From Alisma plantago-aquatica (lineage: Eukaryota > Streptophyta > Magnoliopsida > Alismatales > Alismataceae), in the NCBI GenBank assembly GCA_963693085.1, contig OY856409.1:237700558-237764557 (forward strand): a stretch of DNA of 64,000 nt. Direction: 5' to 3'. Shown in pieces: positions 34,893 to 49,070 of the stretch (positions are counted from its first letter, which is position 1; each line of letters starts with the position of its first letter). The notes beneath the pieces were generated by a model. It did no database searches. It was not told the DNA's origin and saw only the letters and a program-made list of their open reading frames with translations. Position numbers and translations under genes: made by a program.

Positions 34893-37499
34893 TTAAACCT
34901 CAGTGTCTTCCATGAGGAATAGATACTTAGTGCCTAAATATATCTATCACATGTTGTAGGAAGAATTGTCATGGAAATAAAACATAGTGACTAAAAATAT
35001 GATGAGTCTACTTTTAGATTTGAGTACTCAAATCACAAATGCAAAAAAGAGAATGCAAGTTGTCTTGTTTAGTCAATCTCAATTCATTTTGAAAGAAGGG
35101 ATGAGAACACTCATATCATATCAAGTTGAGGTCAAAGGCCCATATGTAATAGCTTCACAAATAAAATTAAATTAAAGATAAGAATGTCTCAAAATAAAGG
35201 ATCTTTCAAGAGACAAGAAAAAGAGAATCATCTTGAAATATATGATTCATTCCAAAAAGAAAGGGTTTAATTTATATAATGCCAGAAATAAATAGGGTAG
35301 ATGCACATACCTTGTATTAAGTTAAAGTCTAGGTCAGACCCTAGGCTACATGAGTTTCAGGGTTTCAAAACACCTAATAAAAAATTTAGATAAATTGGGA
35401 TTAGATTCTAGTTATAGACACTAACCTAGAAAATGACTTTTATGATTAGGCCAATTGGGTCCAATAATCCAAATCAATAGATCACACTTTCCTAATTTCA
35501 TATCATGTCTCATTATGATTTTCAAACTCTAGAATAACTAGTTATGATTTTATTTAGATAAATATATTTAATTATATTTTTATTAAAATCCAAAAATGAA
35601 TCTTCAAAGAAAATCAACCTAGGTCCATAAAACTGAACTATTTGATATATCTCATTTTTTGAATTCCACAAACATTTTCACTTATCTTTCCATGTTATGA
35701 ATATTAGTTATGAAACTTTATAATGTTAATACATTTATGGGAATGTATAAACATACACTATAATATTGAGTTAGGAACCTAGTTGATTTAGGCCATAAAG
35801 CATAGCTTGGTAAATTTCCTTTACTTTTAGGATTCCAAAACCTATTTATTTATATTTTTATGATAAACCTATATCATTCTATGACTTTTAGAAGTAATAG
35901 CATTTATTAATCTAATAAAATAGAAAAGGGTGTCATATGATAGACATCCATTTACAACATTTAATCTACCTTAACATGACAGAAATCATAGTGATCAAAA
36001 TCCATCCAAAGTTGTCACATGTCAGTTAAAAAATCAGCCATCAAAATCGCAAATATAGCCTTAACAATGTGATGACACAATATCTGAAGCTAGGGAAAAA
36101 GGGAAAAAATCCATCATTCTTCTTCTCCTTCTCCTTTCACTATGAAAGGAAGAACAAAGATCTACCATTCTCAATCGCATAACTTAGAGCTTGATATTAA
36201 TCAAAATGCACCATCAGGTTGGATCTAGGCATGATTGCCATGATTAATTGAAGAGAAGCACCATTCAATAGGGTCGAGAGGTGCAAAGGAGCTCTGAGAC
36301 TACTTTGTCCATGGATGAGAAACATCTAAAGAAATAATATTAGGAAATAGTGTGAACCAAACAATCAAGCACTGCTAATGAATTCATGGGGTTAAGGTGG
36401 AGGTGTTGAAACAATCCCCAAGCTGATAGGACCAAAAACACCCCATGACAAAGTCACAATAGTCAGATAAATAGGGGAAGACCACCAAAGATGCATTATT
36501 ATCATAGACTTAAATGCACTCAGTTTTGATATTTGCAAACAAAAGAAAAAGGTTTGTGGAAGAATATTGGTGCTACAATTTCACCAGAGGTGAAGAGGGG
36601 TTATCGGGGTAGTTGAATAGCTTGTCAGTGAAAAACATGTGGTCGTGGAAACATCTTGGAATTTCTATGGAGCAATTGATTGTGATACAATTGACTACAA
36701 AGGGGGTTGTTAGAGTCATGGTAGTGGTATATGTGTAGTTGTGTTTAAATAGAATATGGTTTTAGGGTGTTTGTGAAACAAGGGGGAGAAGAAATTGCAA
36801 ATGGTATTTGGGTGATTCTTTGATTGGAAAAACTAGGGTTCGAGTAGGAGATCATTAGATCTGAAAAAGTGAGAGGAAGTCTGTGGTTAAGAAAACTTGA
36901 CAAGAGATAGACATATGAGAGAGAAATGAGCTGAAGAAAGACCAACATATCCCGCACACACTATGTGCTACAAAGGTAGAAGATGAGCCAGTCCTAGTCC
37001 ATTCATGCATCTATCTTAATTTGATATATATACTATTATCCTTCCCGTGTTAAACTGGATGAGCATTTAATTTTTCGATTTCCTAAAAATTGAGATCTAA
37101 GCTAACTAAGGTACGTCGAACCTCATTTAAGTGCTAGTTTTCATTTTGAAAACTTTTATATATATGAAATCTTAAGTTCTTTAGAAGTGACCTTTTAAAG
37201 GAATTATATATGCTTTTAAACAACTTACTTTAAAAACTTATTTTAACTCTTCCTTTCCATCATCTAGTCTTAGGAATATCTTAGAGAACTAATATTAAAC
37301 TTTAAAGTGATTATGAATGTAAATTTATATAACTAACTTCTACTTGAAACATTTTTCTAATATATTAACACTTAATAGTCAAACAAGAATATTTTTTACT
37401 AAAACATCATTTTTTATTTCTATTAATCCTAATATAGTCTAATTTGGGATAAAGGTCACTACAAATTAGGCTATGATACCTAGACTTGGATATGTTACA
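34893..37499 (-). repeat. Long LTR-like repeat, copy B
   Basis: 34893-36960 parallels copy A. At the upper end it continues to 37499, where the - strand begins TGTAACATATCC, similar to the LTR starts at 29934 and 40778. Total about 2.6 kb. It has no MITE at 36745-36760, where TTTAAATAGAATATGG continues uninterrupted. Frames inside (34987-35175, 36745-36957) are not gene-like. Confidence 0.6.
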
Positions 37500-38559
37500 G
37501 ACTGCCAAACCTTATATTTTCAAAACCTAGATACACTCCAAGCACAACTCCTCCTCAAACATAGATTCCCCTCTAAGCATAGAACTTCGAAAGCATACAT
37601 CTCCTGTGAAAAATAAATGGCATGGACATGCTATCCACTTTACATATTGTACGGAGTGGACCCGAGAGGGGAGCCACTCAACTTACTTGATATGAAATAA
37701 TAGCAAACCATCCAACACCAAATTTGAGAATATTTTTTTCATAAAGGATAGAAGACTATTATTCAAGCATGTAATTTATCATTCACCTAAAAGTGTAGCA
37801 GCAAAAGATAAACAATCAAGTGTTACAATATTTATGTCTATCATTGTTCTTCACCACGCATTGTGTACATAAAAGAGAACTATAGGAACTAAGTTACAGA
37901 GGGTAAATCAACTACTTCAATCTACCTCCTAAGCAAGATCAACTACTCTTAGATATTCTTGGTCAACTTTGGTCAACTCCTGCTTGCTCTCTACCTAAGG
38001 GGCTGGAAGCATACCCCATAAAAGAAGGTAAAGTGAATGTTGTCAGCATAAAATGTCAGTATATGCATATAAATAGTGATTGAGATACTATATGGGAGAA
38101 AGGCAATCAAATATAGCAACAGTTCCCAAACAAAGAGGGAAAGAACCATCCAATCAGATATCAAAAGAAAATATTCTAATAAAATTGTAGTACTACTGAA
38201 TCAACAAGCATACAATATAGAGGCAAGTAAAGTATAGCCATGATACTGATTAAACAAGATTTTTCAACTTAAAGGTGGAACATCACATCATAAAAATCCA
38301 TTGTGAGAAAATTAGGGTTTCAGTGCACTAATAACACAGTATAGATCGGTTCCAGCAATTAGAGTTCAACTAGAGATAGCATGAACAAGGTTACAAATCT
38401 TAATTTCCAAAGTGCAATATCAATTAAGAAGTATTGAAATATAAATGATTTTGATATCAGAGGCTCAAAAGAATTCAACTATATTTCAAAGGAGAGCTTC
38501 CATTAGGTCAAAAGAGAGCAAAAGTAGAACAATTTTTCAATATAAACTCAGAGGGATGC
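37500..38559. other. Unassigned spacer between repeat copies B and C
   Basis: AT-rich, no open frame or motif recognised. Parts may be the outer portion of copy C. Confidence 0.3.
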
Positions 38560-40778
38560 AACATACCTCCATGATGCATGTAATAGGTCAGGGTCTAAAC
38601 ACTAGATCTAGATTATGTACTTTCACCTAATAACACATTAGGTATATAAATTATCAATTAAGATGTGTATTATACATCCTAAAATATCAACTTCTACTAA
38701 GAGTTTATTTAGGTGATAAAACTACACCGTTGGATATATCTTATTTTTTATTTTAAAACATACTTATACATAATTTTCCAATAATTCTAGCATTAGTTAT
38801 GAATTTTTCGATATACATAAATTTACTAAAATTTGATTGGGAACATAAAATCAGAAGGACCAAAAGGTCCCCATATAACACATCAAAATCAGGATGCATG
38901 ATAGGGCAAAGTCATAAAATCCATCTATGAAATCAAAAGTGTGGAAGAACATTTAACTCCATCGTCGAAACACAAAAACATTATGTGTTACATGAGTAAA
39001 TCCAACTAAGGAAAAAAAATAACATGGCGGGAGATCATATTCTTCCCTGCGATAGCACACATGATGAAACACATTCCTTTGTGCAGCTCAAACCTACAGA
39101 TTAAACTCATCAAATAGGAGGTAATAAGAACCTAAAGTTGATCGTCAGGGGACTTGTGAGTCCCTGAGTGTCACAACAAGAATTGGAGCTTGACCATGAG
39201 GTGTCAAGAACCTCGATCCCTCCTCTTTCCACGGATGGTGAGGAGAAATGACTAAAAACATGCCCAACCAGTAAGCACAACCAACATAGAAAGAGGGGAA
39301 AGACCATAGATCTCTTGGTGAAGGGAACATAGGAGAAAACGATATGAAAGTGTGACTAGAACATGATTGGCACCTGAAATAGAAAAACAATGAACATGAA
39401 TGACAAAAAAGGAAAAATAAGTGCCTACCAAATGAGATGAATTTGATTTCAGAAAAAGCTTCTCTAAGATATGTGAAACCAATCATGCTATCTAGGTCCT
39501 TGTCCCGTGGTTGGGATTGCATTTCCAATCTCGTGGTGGAAGTAAAAGGACACCAGAGATGGGCGATCTGGGTCAGGGATGATTCTTTAGAAAAGAAAAT
39601 CTTGATAGGACCTTCAATGGTTATCTTTATAGTGGTGGTACGGGTTTATATAAGTCTATAACCCTGATACGGTCAGGAGACCCACCAAAGGTGGAAAATA
39701 GGGGACTGACAGAGTTTGTCATCAACTTGGAGATAAGGGAAGCAAAATCCAATCCAGTCTGGGGTCTATCAGTTCGGAAGCACAAGAAGAACACAAAAGA
39801 ATGAAAGTGGAGGAAAGAGGTTGTGGGAGGTAGAAACTCAAGGGAGAAAGAAGCATGAGATTCAATGGACTATAGAGTCTAGGTGAATTGAGGAGATCAA
39901 GTCAAAGAGGAAAGAAATCATTGTCCATGGATCTGAGTCTAGCCCAAACTACACAAGTAATAGCCTGCATGACCCAAACTATGGGAAATTTAGGGAAAAT
40001 TTTCACATGAAAAAAAATGAGAAATAAAATGGAAGTCTGATTAGTAATAAGCTAACATCATGTAAGATTATCTTATCTTATTAAATTGTGTTAGCATATG
40101 TTATCTAATTGGGGTTTAAACTTGACATCTAGACTAATTAGGACCCAAAGAATCCGTCTATGGATTAAATTTAGGTTTTGATATTTTCGTGTATGAGTTT
40201 GAGTACAATTAGTATTTAGTACGATTTTCTCATTATCTATAGATACATATTGCCATTATCCTCCATATTTAGGATTTATAGTCCAATTATCATTATTTTA
40301 CTAAAAAATGAGTTTCAAGATATTATCTTGCATGATTTAAGTTATTTTAGGTAACTAGTTAATAAGTTCATTGATGTCCATATTAATCTAAATTATGTCT
40401 CATTAATAACTCCCCTTACATTAAACATCAAATCATTACCACCTCATATATATTACTCTTATAAATGTCCATATCAATCATTCAATTCCATTAATTCGCA
40501 TTTGGTTACAAATTATACACATTTAACCCCACACTAGTCATTTATGCACATTTATGTGAATCCAATTACTTCTTATCCATATTTGAGTCATTATATGTAT
40601 ATTACTAAACAAGGTTAAACATATTACATATTGATGAACTGATTCTCATATCAAGCCACGATTAGGTAACTATGTATCATTTATGTGTATCAATGTATGT
40701 TATCTGATTATAACACCTAATGTCACTAAATTATCATGAACGTCACCACGGACGCATAGCTAGGATTAGAATATTACA
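38560..40778 (-). repeat. Long LTR-like repeat, copy C (most diverged)
   Basis: Partial similarity to copies A and B: GGATGCA.CATACCT, GGTCAGGGTCTAAAC, TTTCACCTAATAA.ACATT, GGATATATCTTATTTTTT, TTAGTTATGAA and GGACCAAAAGGTCCCCAT. The upper end on the - strand reads TGTAATATTCTAATCC, comparable with 29934 and 37499. Short frames at 39110-39661 are not supported as genes. Confidence 0.45.
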
Positions 40779-42047
40779 ACTTAGGGATTTAGATCAATAG
40801 GACCATTATACACAACATACACCTCATCAACATGTATGATGTCCAGGTTTGGTTCCATATATCTCACTCATCATCAAATTAGCCTTTGTTGGTCCAACAT
40901 GGTCAGAAGAATGCATACCCATAATTAGGTTTAACATGTGAGTTAATCATATTATGTGCATTACATGTCATTAGGAGTACATCCAAGTATATCATGGGAT
41001 AACTCTAAATTATTTGTTCAATTTTAAAGATCCAGGCTCACTAACTACCTAATCATTGGATTAGGATTTCGAGAGTCAGGATATCTAAATCTCAGTATGA
41101 TACACATATGATGTTACAAGACATACATTCTAGCCAACATTCTTGATGATGTGAAGCCCGATGAAGACAAACTGTATATAAATAGGAAGTGTAAACTTTG
41201 AGGGAAGACTTCCATGGGTTATTTTGAAAGAAGAGATATATAAAAAAAAATTCTTCAAAGTGTTGTGTGCAACTATTCTTGATGAATTTTTATACAAAGA
41301 TAGAGATGTCCACATGATTAGTGCAACAATAATTTTATAGATTGCCTCTACGAAAATCAACTAAATGCCCCCTTATGGTGTTGATCAAAGTAGTGAAGAA
41401 GGGACAAATATGTCTAATAATACTACCCTAATAATGAAAAGATCATTTTCTATTCATAATATATATTTAAAATAGAAAGAATAGTATACAATTGTAACTC
41501 AAGAGATTATAAAAGAAATTCTTTGATGTTCAAACAGACAACATCTATAAGTGTACACCCATATAACTAGATAAGTTGATGAAAGAGGTTTATTCTTATT
41601 ACAAACTTAACTTGAAGAACTACACAATTGACTTGAGTACTCCACAAAACTTCTATACTCAAGGGACAATGTGTTCTTCATTTTGAAATTCATGGAAGCA
41701 TTACTTAGAAACTTGACTATAGAAGCTACTATGTGTGAGACTTCCATGGCATGGGGGGTCTACACCATGAGGAGGGAATTACACCATGAAGGTGATCCAT
41801 GATGACATTACCTATGAGATCCAACCCTCCCTCCCACATTGAGGCATCTCTATAACCTTATTGATCGGCCCTACAAATTCCCATGGTAGAAAGAACTGAT
41901 ATTAATGTTAAAGCAAAAGATAATGTTTGCCCAACCAAAAAAAACCACAATAATATGAGGACAGTTTGACCTAGAACCAACAACACAAATGCACATATGT
42001 CCTAAAATAGTATATAAAAAAGACTAATCCTGAGAAATAAGCATTAC
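40779..42047. other. Unassigned intergenic sequence left of the + strand copia element
   Basis: No clear gene. A TATA-like TATATAAATA at about 41174 and a frame at 41130-41360 on - are not supported by other signals. Confidence 0.3.
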
Positions 42048-42181
42048 CTGCACAACCGCTACAACATCAGGACCAGATAGAAGAAGTTTAAGGTCATGTC
42101 AATTAAAATGAACAAGACCCATCAATTGAGCAGCCCCATGAGAACAGTCAATAATTTTAAACAAGATCAGAGGAGCCATAC
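42048..42181 (-). pseudogene. Possible exon relic of a host gene (unidentified)
   Basis: On the - strand a 134-base stretch is framed by a pyrimidine-rich run ending GAAAGATAG (acceptor-like) and by CAG followed by GTAATGC (donor-like). It translates as MAPLILFKIIDCSHGAAQLM..., then, after one stop, HDLKLLLSGPDVVAVVQ, which has the composition of real protein. I do not recognise the family. The copia element starts only 57 bases away, so a gene may have been split by it, but no further exons were confirmed. Confidence 0.35.
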
Positions 42182-42233
42182 CTATCTTTCAAAAAGGCGA
42201 TGATGAAGAAGAAGAGGAACTTGTCCAGCAAGG

Positions 42234-42238
42234 ACAAT
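42234..42238. repeat. Target-site duplication ACAAT, left copy
   Basis: Exact match to 51819-51823 on the far side of the copia element. Confidence 0.88.
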
Positions 42239-44272
42239 TGTTGGTATGTATGGCCATAGAGCCATTCATATGATGATTGTAATGGGGCATTAGATACTTG
42301 TTTTGATAATGACAAAGGTAGCTCCATGTATTATGTTTGTCTCAATCATGAGATGATGGCACAAATATAATAGATATCTAAATAATGATGTTACTCAATG
42401 ACATATGTGTTCAGGTCGAGGACTTGAACAAAGAGATCATATGTATTATAAGAGTACATACATTCTTATTATGTCCCTAGTCAGATATTACCGTGGAAGG
42501 AAAATAGAAAACAATAATACACAAGACTAGAGTGTGTTGACTTATAATAGAGTCTCATTAGTCATGATATGTTATATCAAATCAAGCACATATGTACATG
42601 TTAGAAAATAGTGTAACAGACAAAACCACCTTGAGAGTGATACATGGATACCATGGAATGGTAGTTAGAATCAGCTCTCACAGTGACAGTGGTGATTGTG
42701 GTTCTTAAACCTACAATCACTACACTCATCACATGTCGTTCATTTTACTTTGACATCATCCAAGATAATCTTGAATAAGGGTTTCTATAAAAGTGATGCT
42801 CGAGTACTCTTTGACACATGGAGATTGAGCATGAGTGATATAAATGGGATTTGTCCCTCCTACAATAGATTGATATACATGCCACTTGATAAGAGATATA
42901 GAGAAATGTATGGCCATACTCATGTAACTCAATATGTGATATGTGAGCTCACATGCATTTTAGAGAGTCTACTCTAATTCAAGAAACACCTTGAGAGGAT
43001 GATGATTCCATGGCTCGAGTTCAATCTAGATATTAGAGACAAAGGAACCATACGATCACTATAACACTTATCACAGACTGTAGGTTGAAGTTGTTCTCCA
43101 ACTTTTCAAATTACTTGGATAGCAATGATGTGTTTCTAGATACCACTCATTGCTTCTGATGTCATAAGTTGGTTATGGACATTCACTGGTAACGTAAACT
43201 AGGACCTACAAGTTTGTGCACAATAGGATGCACCTATAATAATATTTTATTCATGAATGATGTTTAACTTGATTACTAAGGTGTTAGGTATTCACTTTAA
43301 ACAACATCAGATGAAAATTGACTGATTTGACTATGAAATGATCGGTTCCAAGTGTTGAATCGATCAATTCAAGTGTTAGGTCAATATCAAATTGCATTGG
43401 TTGAATATTGGTTGAACCAGGACATGAACCAACCAATTCATTTAGTGAACTGATCGACTCATTGCCTGAAATGACCAGTTCAAGTGTTGAACTGCCTGGT
43501 TCAATGATCAATTTGGTTGGATCAAGGAATGATGCTAACATCATATTTTACATAAATCAAATATTGAATACCAATGTGATTCAAAATAGGAAAGTACATG
43601 AAGCAATAGGTTCACCTATTTATCGAGTGATTCAATGGTGAACTGACTGGTTCAACAATGAACCGACCATTTAACCATTTGTAGCTTCTGGAAAATTCAT
43701 GAAATTTTGTTTCTTCAACTCCCAGATTGACCAGAAATCCTGATCTTGGCCTCTTATAAATATAGGGGTATTGGGGGATTTCTAGACACAAAAATAAGCT
43801 CTGTCCATTTTTGTCCTCTCTGGTTGTAGTAACCAAGAGATCCCAAGAAAGTCCTACACGAAAAGGGAGGGATAGCGAGGGAGAGAAAATTGGTAGAGCA
43901 AGTCGGTGCTAGCATGCTGACATTCGAAGGGACAACTCCATTCCATTGGTTGTGGTAGTGCAATGTGGAGTTTCCGGTGGTCTGTATAGACTACTATAGA
44001 GGCAATGAGGTCGTTGCAACCCACTAGGAGGATGCCATCAACTGTTGTCTGTGGTGTTGCACTAGGAGGCTGTTGTTGATGACTGCTCGAGTGTTTCTTG
44101 GAGAAGAAGCATGTTGCTACAAGATTTGTCACTGGACTTGCCCCAATACCAGGTATATCTCTTTCTATCCTCTTTCCTAGATACATTATTTTTGACATGA
44201 TTGCTGGTTTAGGAATCAGGCATAAAAATATTTTGTTTTCGCTATCTTATATGTTGTCTTGATTTCTCGATA
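42239..44272 (+). repeat. 5' LTR of the + strand copia element
   Basis: 2034 bp, pairs with 49772-51818. It contains at 43320-43680 a cluster of degenerate palindromic words related to GAACCGACCGGTTCA. Confidence 0.87.
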
Positions 44273-44273
44273 G

Positions 44274-44285
44274 TGGTATCAAATC
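44274..44285 (+). promoter_or_regulatory. Primer-binding site of the + strand copia element, decayed
   Basis: TGGTATCAAATC two bases after the 5' LTR, close to the Met-tRNA site TGGTATCAGAGC. Confidence 0.65.
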
Positions 44286-45573
44286 CACGTCTATTTACGA
44301 TGTATCATTGATTTGAATTGATATGATCAGATTTATTTTATTGCATACAATGTGAATATTTAAAATGCATGGTTGTTTTGTTTATTTCATACAATGTGAA
44401 TATTGATATGATCAGAAAGTGTTTTGATGGTGGATATGAAAATGGTTGTGGCTAAAACCCCTCTAGATTGTATGCATGGTTGTTTTGTTTATTTCCTATT
44501 GTTACTCAATTTTCATACCAAGCCTCTCCCCTCCTTTCCAAATGTAAGTTATTGCTCCTCTTCTTATATTCCCCTCCAATGAAACTCGAGGTTTTCACTT
44601 TTACGATGTAATATGGAATAGGAAAGTTTTAATCTATGTTTCTTTGTGAGAAGAAGTTTTATACCAGATGAACCGACTGTTTTAGAAGACAAACCAATTG
44701 GTTGGAGGATCGAAGAGAACATACTATAGGACGAGCTGAACAGATCATCTGGTGGCCAAACCGATCCACTAGAGGTGTCCTGACGTCGTTTGGACCAAAT
44801 ACTAGAAGATCAATCCGACTGACCAACCTACTGATCAGGAGGTGAGCCGATTCATTCAAGTGTTGAACCAATCAACCTAGATTGGTTCAAGCACAGATCT
44901 TCATCAACAATAGGTTGCTACATATGATGTAGACCTTAGGTGGTAGTAATTCCTTGTGACTCCAAGGAATTACAATAGTATGACCATAATCATTGCTTGT
45001 GTTTATGATTGCATGTTTTTGTTTGTAGTTATGGCATGTATATGAAAAGTACTATAAGTATGTGGTGATTGGATATGTATATGTACTCTTATATAAATAT
45101 GTCAATAAATATTAAGTCTTAAATGTTTTCCATAAGCAACACACATGAAAAGCTTGATCGACCAAGAGTGGCACGCCCTAGCATGGTGCGATGTGTATCT
45201 CGTGGAAGTGTGATGGTAGATATGTGGGTTTTCCCTAGCAGGGTGTATATTCTATTGTGTTGGCTTTTGGGTCACGCTTAACAAGGTGACCTTAATAGGA
45301 TTAAGTGCCTAGAATCATGCAGATGGACTATGGCAAGGAGTTGTGCATGCCATCTATTCAAGAATTGCATGAGATGCAATTGGAAAATGGTACCTACCTT
45401 AATAATCGGTTATGAGCGCCAACGATGGTTGGATATTGACTTAATTATTTTGGATCTTTACTCACTAGAAGATTGTACATTTCAATCTTACAAATTGGTA
45501 GTGAGGGCTATCAATTTGAATACAAGAGTGGGAGTTATAATTAATTGAAGGCCTAATTAATATTGTCAAAATT
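44286..45573 (+). other. Leader region of the + strand copia element
   Basis: About 1.3 kb without coding signal, with more of the GGTTCA/TGAACC word family at 44660-44900. Frames at 44659-44871 and 45330-45548 are not supported. Confidence 0.4.
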
Positions 45574-46330
45574 ATGAAATTGAATCAAATCAAAAGGGTT
45601 TTGACTAAAGTTGTATATTTATTTTGTAGAAAAAAATGGCAAACAATTCATCATTGTGATCATTTCTTAAGAAGGAAAAACTTCCATGACTGGTTCTGGA
45701 CTGTGAGAAGGATTCTCAATGAAGGGCATAAGTTCTATGTTCTGGATACACCAGTGCTATAGGTACCTCCTCCTGATGTTTCTAGGGATGAGGCGGATGC
45801 TTATTGGAAGCATTTCAATGATGCCTTAGACATTAAGTACCTTATTATGAGTTTTACCAACTATGAATTGCATAAACAATATGAAAACATGGGCATTTTT
45901 GAGATGGTAACACATCTTTAGAATCATGTAAAGCAAGAAAGGTATAATTTTGCTGAAGTGTTATTTGAGTACAAACTGACAGAGGGAGACCCAATAGAGT
46001 CCCATGTGCTAAATATGATTGGTCATGTGGAACATCTAGGGAGACTGGGATTTCTTTTAGGTCAAGAGTTGGTCACATATATGATTCTATAATCGTTTCT
46101 TGAATCATATAGCCAGTTTATCGAGTGTTACTACTTGAGTAACTTGGCCGAACCATTGTCAGAATTACGTGGCATGTTGATAAATGTTGAAGCAAGAATG
46201 AAGAAGGAAAAACCTATGATGATGATCAATAGAGTAATGTCCATTGACAAAGGCAAGGCCAAGAAGAGTTCTGAGGCTAATTTGAAGTCCAAGTAAGTTT
46301 TCTGCACTCAAAATGAGGAGAAAGGGTAAG
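45574..46330 (+). pseudogene. Copia gag remnant (UBN2-type)
   Basis: Readable with stops: NFHDWFWTVRRILNEGHKFYV, DEADAYWKHFNDALDIKYLIM, ELHKQYENM, RYNFAEVLFEYKLTEGDPIESHVL, GRLGFLLGQELVTYMIL, and LSELRGMLINVEARMKKE. This is the normal order for the copia gag domain. No zinc knuckle could be read after it. Premature stops begin at about 45761. Confidence 0.78.
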
Positions 46331-46639
46331 TGAAAAAGGAATATGTCCTTTTCACTTAAAGGAACATAAGAAGAAGATAGAGATAGAGATCTCTACTTTA
46401 GGACCCAAGAATAAGCAAGCTATAACTGTGTGGAGCAAGAGTTGCTGCACTATAGTTGGAATTTTTCATTCATGGGCATGTAATAGAATTAGTGAATTGC
46501 TATTATGTTGAATTGATATTATGTGCATGCCATTAATGAAAAACATCATGTATCTTGTATGACAAGAATATTATAAATATATTGGTGTTTCATTTTATAA
46601 AGAAAAGATCTTATATGGTGGTGCCCTACATCTCATAAT

Positions 46640-47240
46640 ATATACTCGATAATTGTAGGGACAAATGTGTATGACACATATACAGAATGACTTGATTATT
46701 CAAACAATGAATACATACATCATTGTCATCTAAATCAAGTAAATGAGAAATGCATTAATAGAATCCATAATGATGGTTATCTAGACTCTTTTGGTTTTTG
46801 AACTAATAGATACATGCAAGTCTTATTCTTGGGAAATATGACAAAAGAATTTTTACTAGGTGTAGTGGGAGAGTGATTATTCTATTAGGGCTCATACATA
46901 CTGATGTATATAGACCTTTTAGAATAAATGTCAGAGGCGGTTAATAGTACCTCATTATATTTATTGATGATCTCAATAGATATGGTAGTTTTTATTTAAT
47001 GAAATGCATATCTAAATCTCTTGAAGTGTTCAAGGAGATTATGAATGAAGTAGAAACCAACTTGGTATAGATATTAAACACTTTGATATGATCGATTTGG
47101 AAATATTTTAACTAAGAGTTTGAGGACCTTCTCAGAGAATGTGATAGTGTATCACAATGAACTCCCCTAAAACATAATGATTTACCAGAAAGCAGGAATC
47201 ACACCTTGTTAGTCATGGTGTGCTTATTAATAAAATCTAG
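46640..47240 (+). pseudogene. Copia pre-integrase and integrase core remnant
   Basis: HCHLNHVNEKCINRIHNDGYLDSFGF at about 46713 corresponds to the LWHxRLGH pre-integrase segment, then decayed core with ILMYIDL and SLYLLMISIDMVVF (FTDDFSRYGYVY equivalent, frame-shifted) at about 46890-47000. No catalytic acid can be assigned safely. Confidence 0.6.
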
Positions 47241-49070
47241 TTGGTCTTCTAATATTTTTTGGGCACATGCTTTACACTAAACAATGTACCGCCTAATTGG
47301 TTCAAAAACACCACATAAGATATGGCATGGGAAGTGTCGTGATGAGTCTTTCACAAGGATTAGGATTGGAAGCTTGTGTAAGAAAATAGTTTCCTAAAAA
47401 TCTTTGTCCACAAATCACATAAATGTTGTTTCGTTGAATACTACTTCTATATTCCAATCCAACAACAAAATTGTTTGTTGTCGGGATGGCTGAATTCCTT
47501 AAGAGGAATTTAATTCCAAAGCAATCCGTGGGACTAAAGTAGAATCTAAAAGTTTGAGAGCAATAAAAAAATGAACCTGAAGAGGTACAATAGGAACAAA
47601 GAGAATCACAATTTGTTACGGAATCTCAAGTTCCTTATGTAAGATAGAAACTTATAGTTCTAGTAAAATGCACCTTGAGCTTGATAGATTAGGATATCTT
47701 ATGTCTCAAGAAGGCAGTGAGTTGGTCATAGATGATGAGCCAACTACCTAACTAGAAGCTATTGAGGGACCGGAGTTTGAGAAATGCCTTGTGGCCATGA
47801 GATCTAAGATGGAATCCATGAAAATCAACAAGGTATGTCCTTGCCAGAACCACATGAAGGGATAACACCCATAGGGTGTGATTGGGTATTAATAGATGCC
47901 AAGAAAACCAAAAGACCTTGGACACATAATGGATCTTGAAGCACTATTTTAGCATCTCCCTGATCAAACCCACCCACATTAGGATTACTTGTTAATGGTT
48001 GATCAAGATTGCTGGATTCACCCTATGAAACAAGAAGTTCTGGTCCTAGGGATATAATATCAACCACTTGATGACCATCTGATTGATCAGTTATGGTAAT
48101 TTTGTATCCACCTTTTTCTTTGCATACTATTTTACTTACTATACCTACTGATGTAGTGTATAGACTATATTTTTACTCTTGCACCCATTAAGATAGATCT
48201 GACATCTTCCTTTGTTTACATCTACATATATGGGATATTTTAAGAAGATAACAATTTTTTTTGCAGTAGGATTCAGAGAACGAATATGAAAGATAAAATA
48301 TGTAGGGTGCAATTGGGTCTTCAAGAGGAAGACTGACATGGATGGTAGTGTACAAACCTATAAGTACATATTGTTTGCAAAGGATTTCAAACAAGTTGAA
48401 AATGTTGAACATGATAAAATCTCTTCACTGGTTGTCATGGTTGAATCCATCAAGATTATGCTTGCCATTAAAACTTATTAAAGACTATGAGATTTGGCAA
48501 AATGGATGTTAAAATTGCATTCATTAACAAGAATAATGTAGAGAATGTGTACGTGACACAGACTGAAGGTTTTATAAATTCCATATTGCAAATAAAGTCT
48601 ATAAGTTACAAAGGTCAATCTATGGATTGAAGCAAGCATCACAGAGCTAGAATCTTCTATTTGACAAGATAGTCAAAGAGTTTGACATTAGTCAAAATGA
48701 AGATGAAATATGTGATTATAAAAGATTTAGTGGGAGTATATTCATATTCCACATGATGATGGGGAATAACATCTTAATACTATAAATGTTAAAACTTGGT
48801 TGTGAAGTACCTTCTCTATGAAGGGTTTAGGCAAAGCGTCCTAGATAGGAATTAAGATCTATAGAGATAGATATAGATAGATTAATGACCTAAGTAAGAT
48901 AACATACATTGGCTTGATACTAAAAGGGTTCAACATGCAAGACTCACTAAGAGAATATTGGTCCATGTTCCATGGAATCAGTCTCTCGAGAGACCAGTGT
49001 CCCAATTCTTATGAATAATGGGAAAACATGATTAATATGCCATATGAAATTGCAATTGGATCTAGCATGT
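47241..49070 (+). pseudogene. Copia integrase end and reverse transcriptase remnant
   Basis: The clearest part is 48305-48480: [30 protein letters not shown] and the following DKISSLVVMVESIKIMLAI, the RT N-terminal blocks of copia (usual VGCKWVFKxK, YKARLVAKGFxQ, SPVVxxxSIRxxLAI). Further on RT is broken by stops, and the YVDD box is not legible. Confidence 0.68.

Noticed and set aside
43284..43641. Frames with repeated ELVGS/EPVGS-like peptides
   Set aside because: They arise from the GGTTCA word cluster in the copia LTR; the same happens at 50847-51252.
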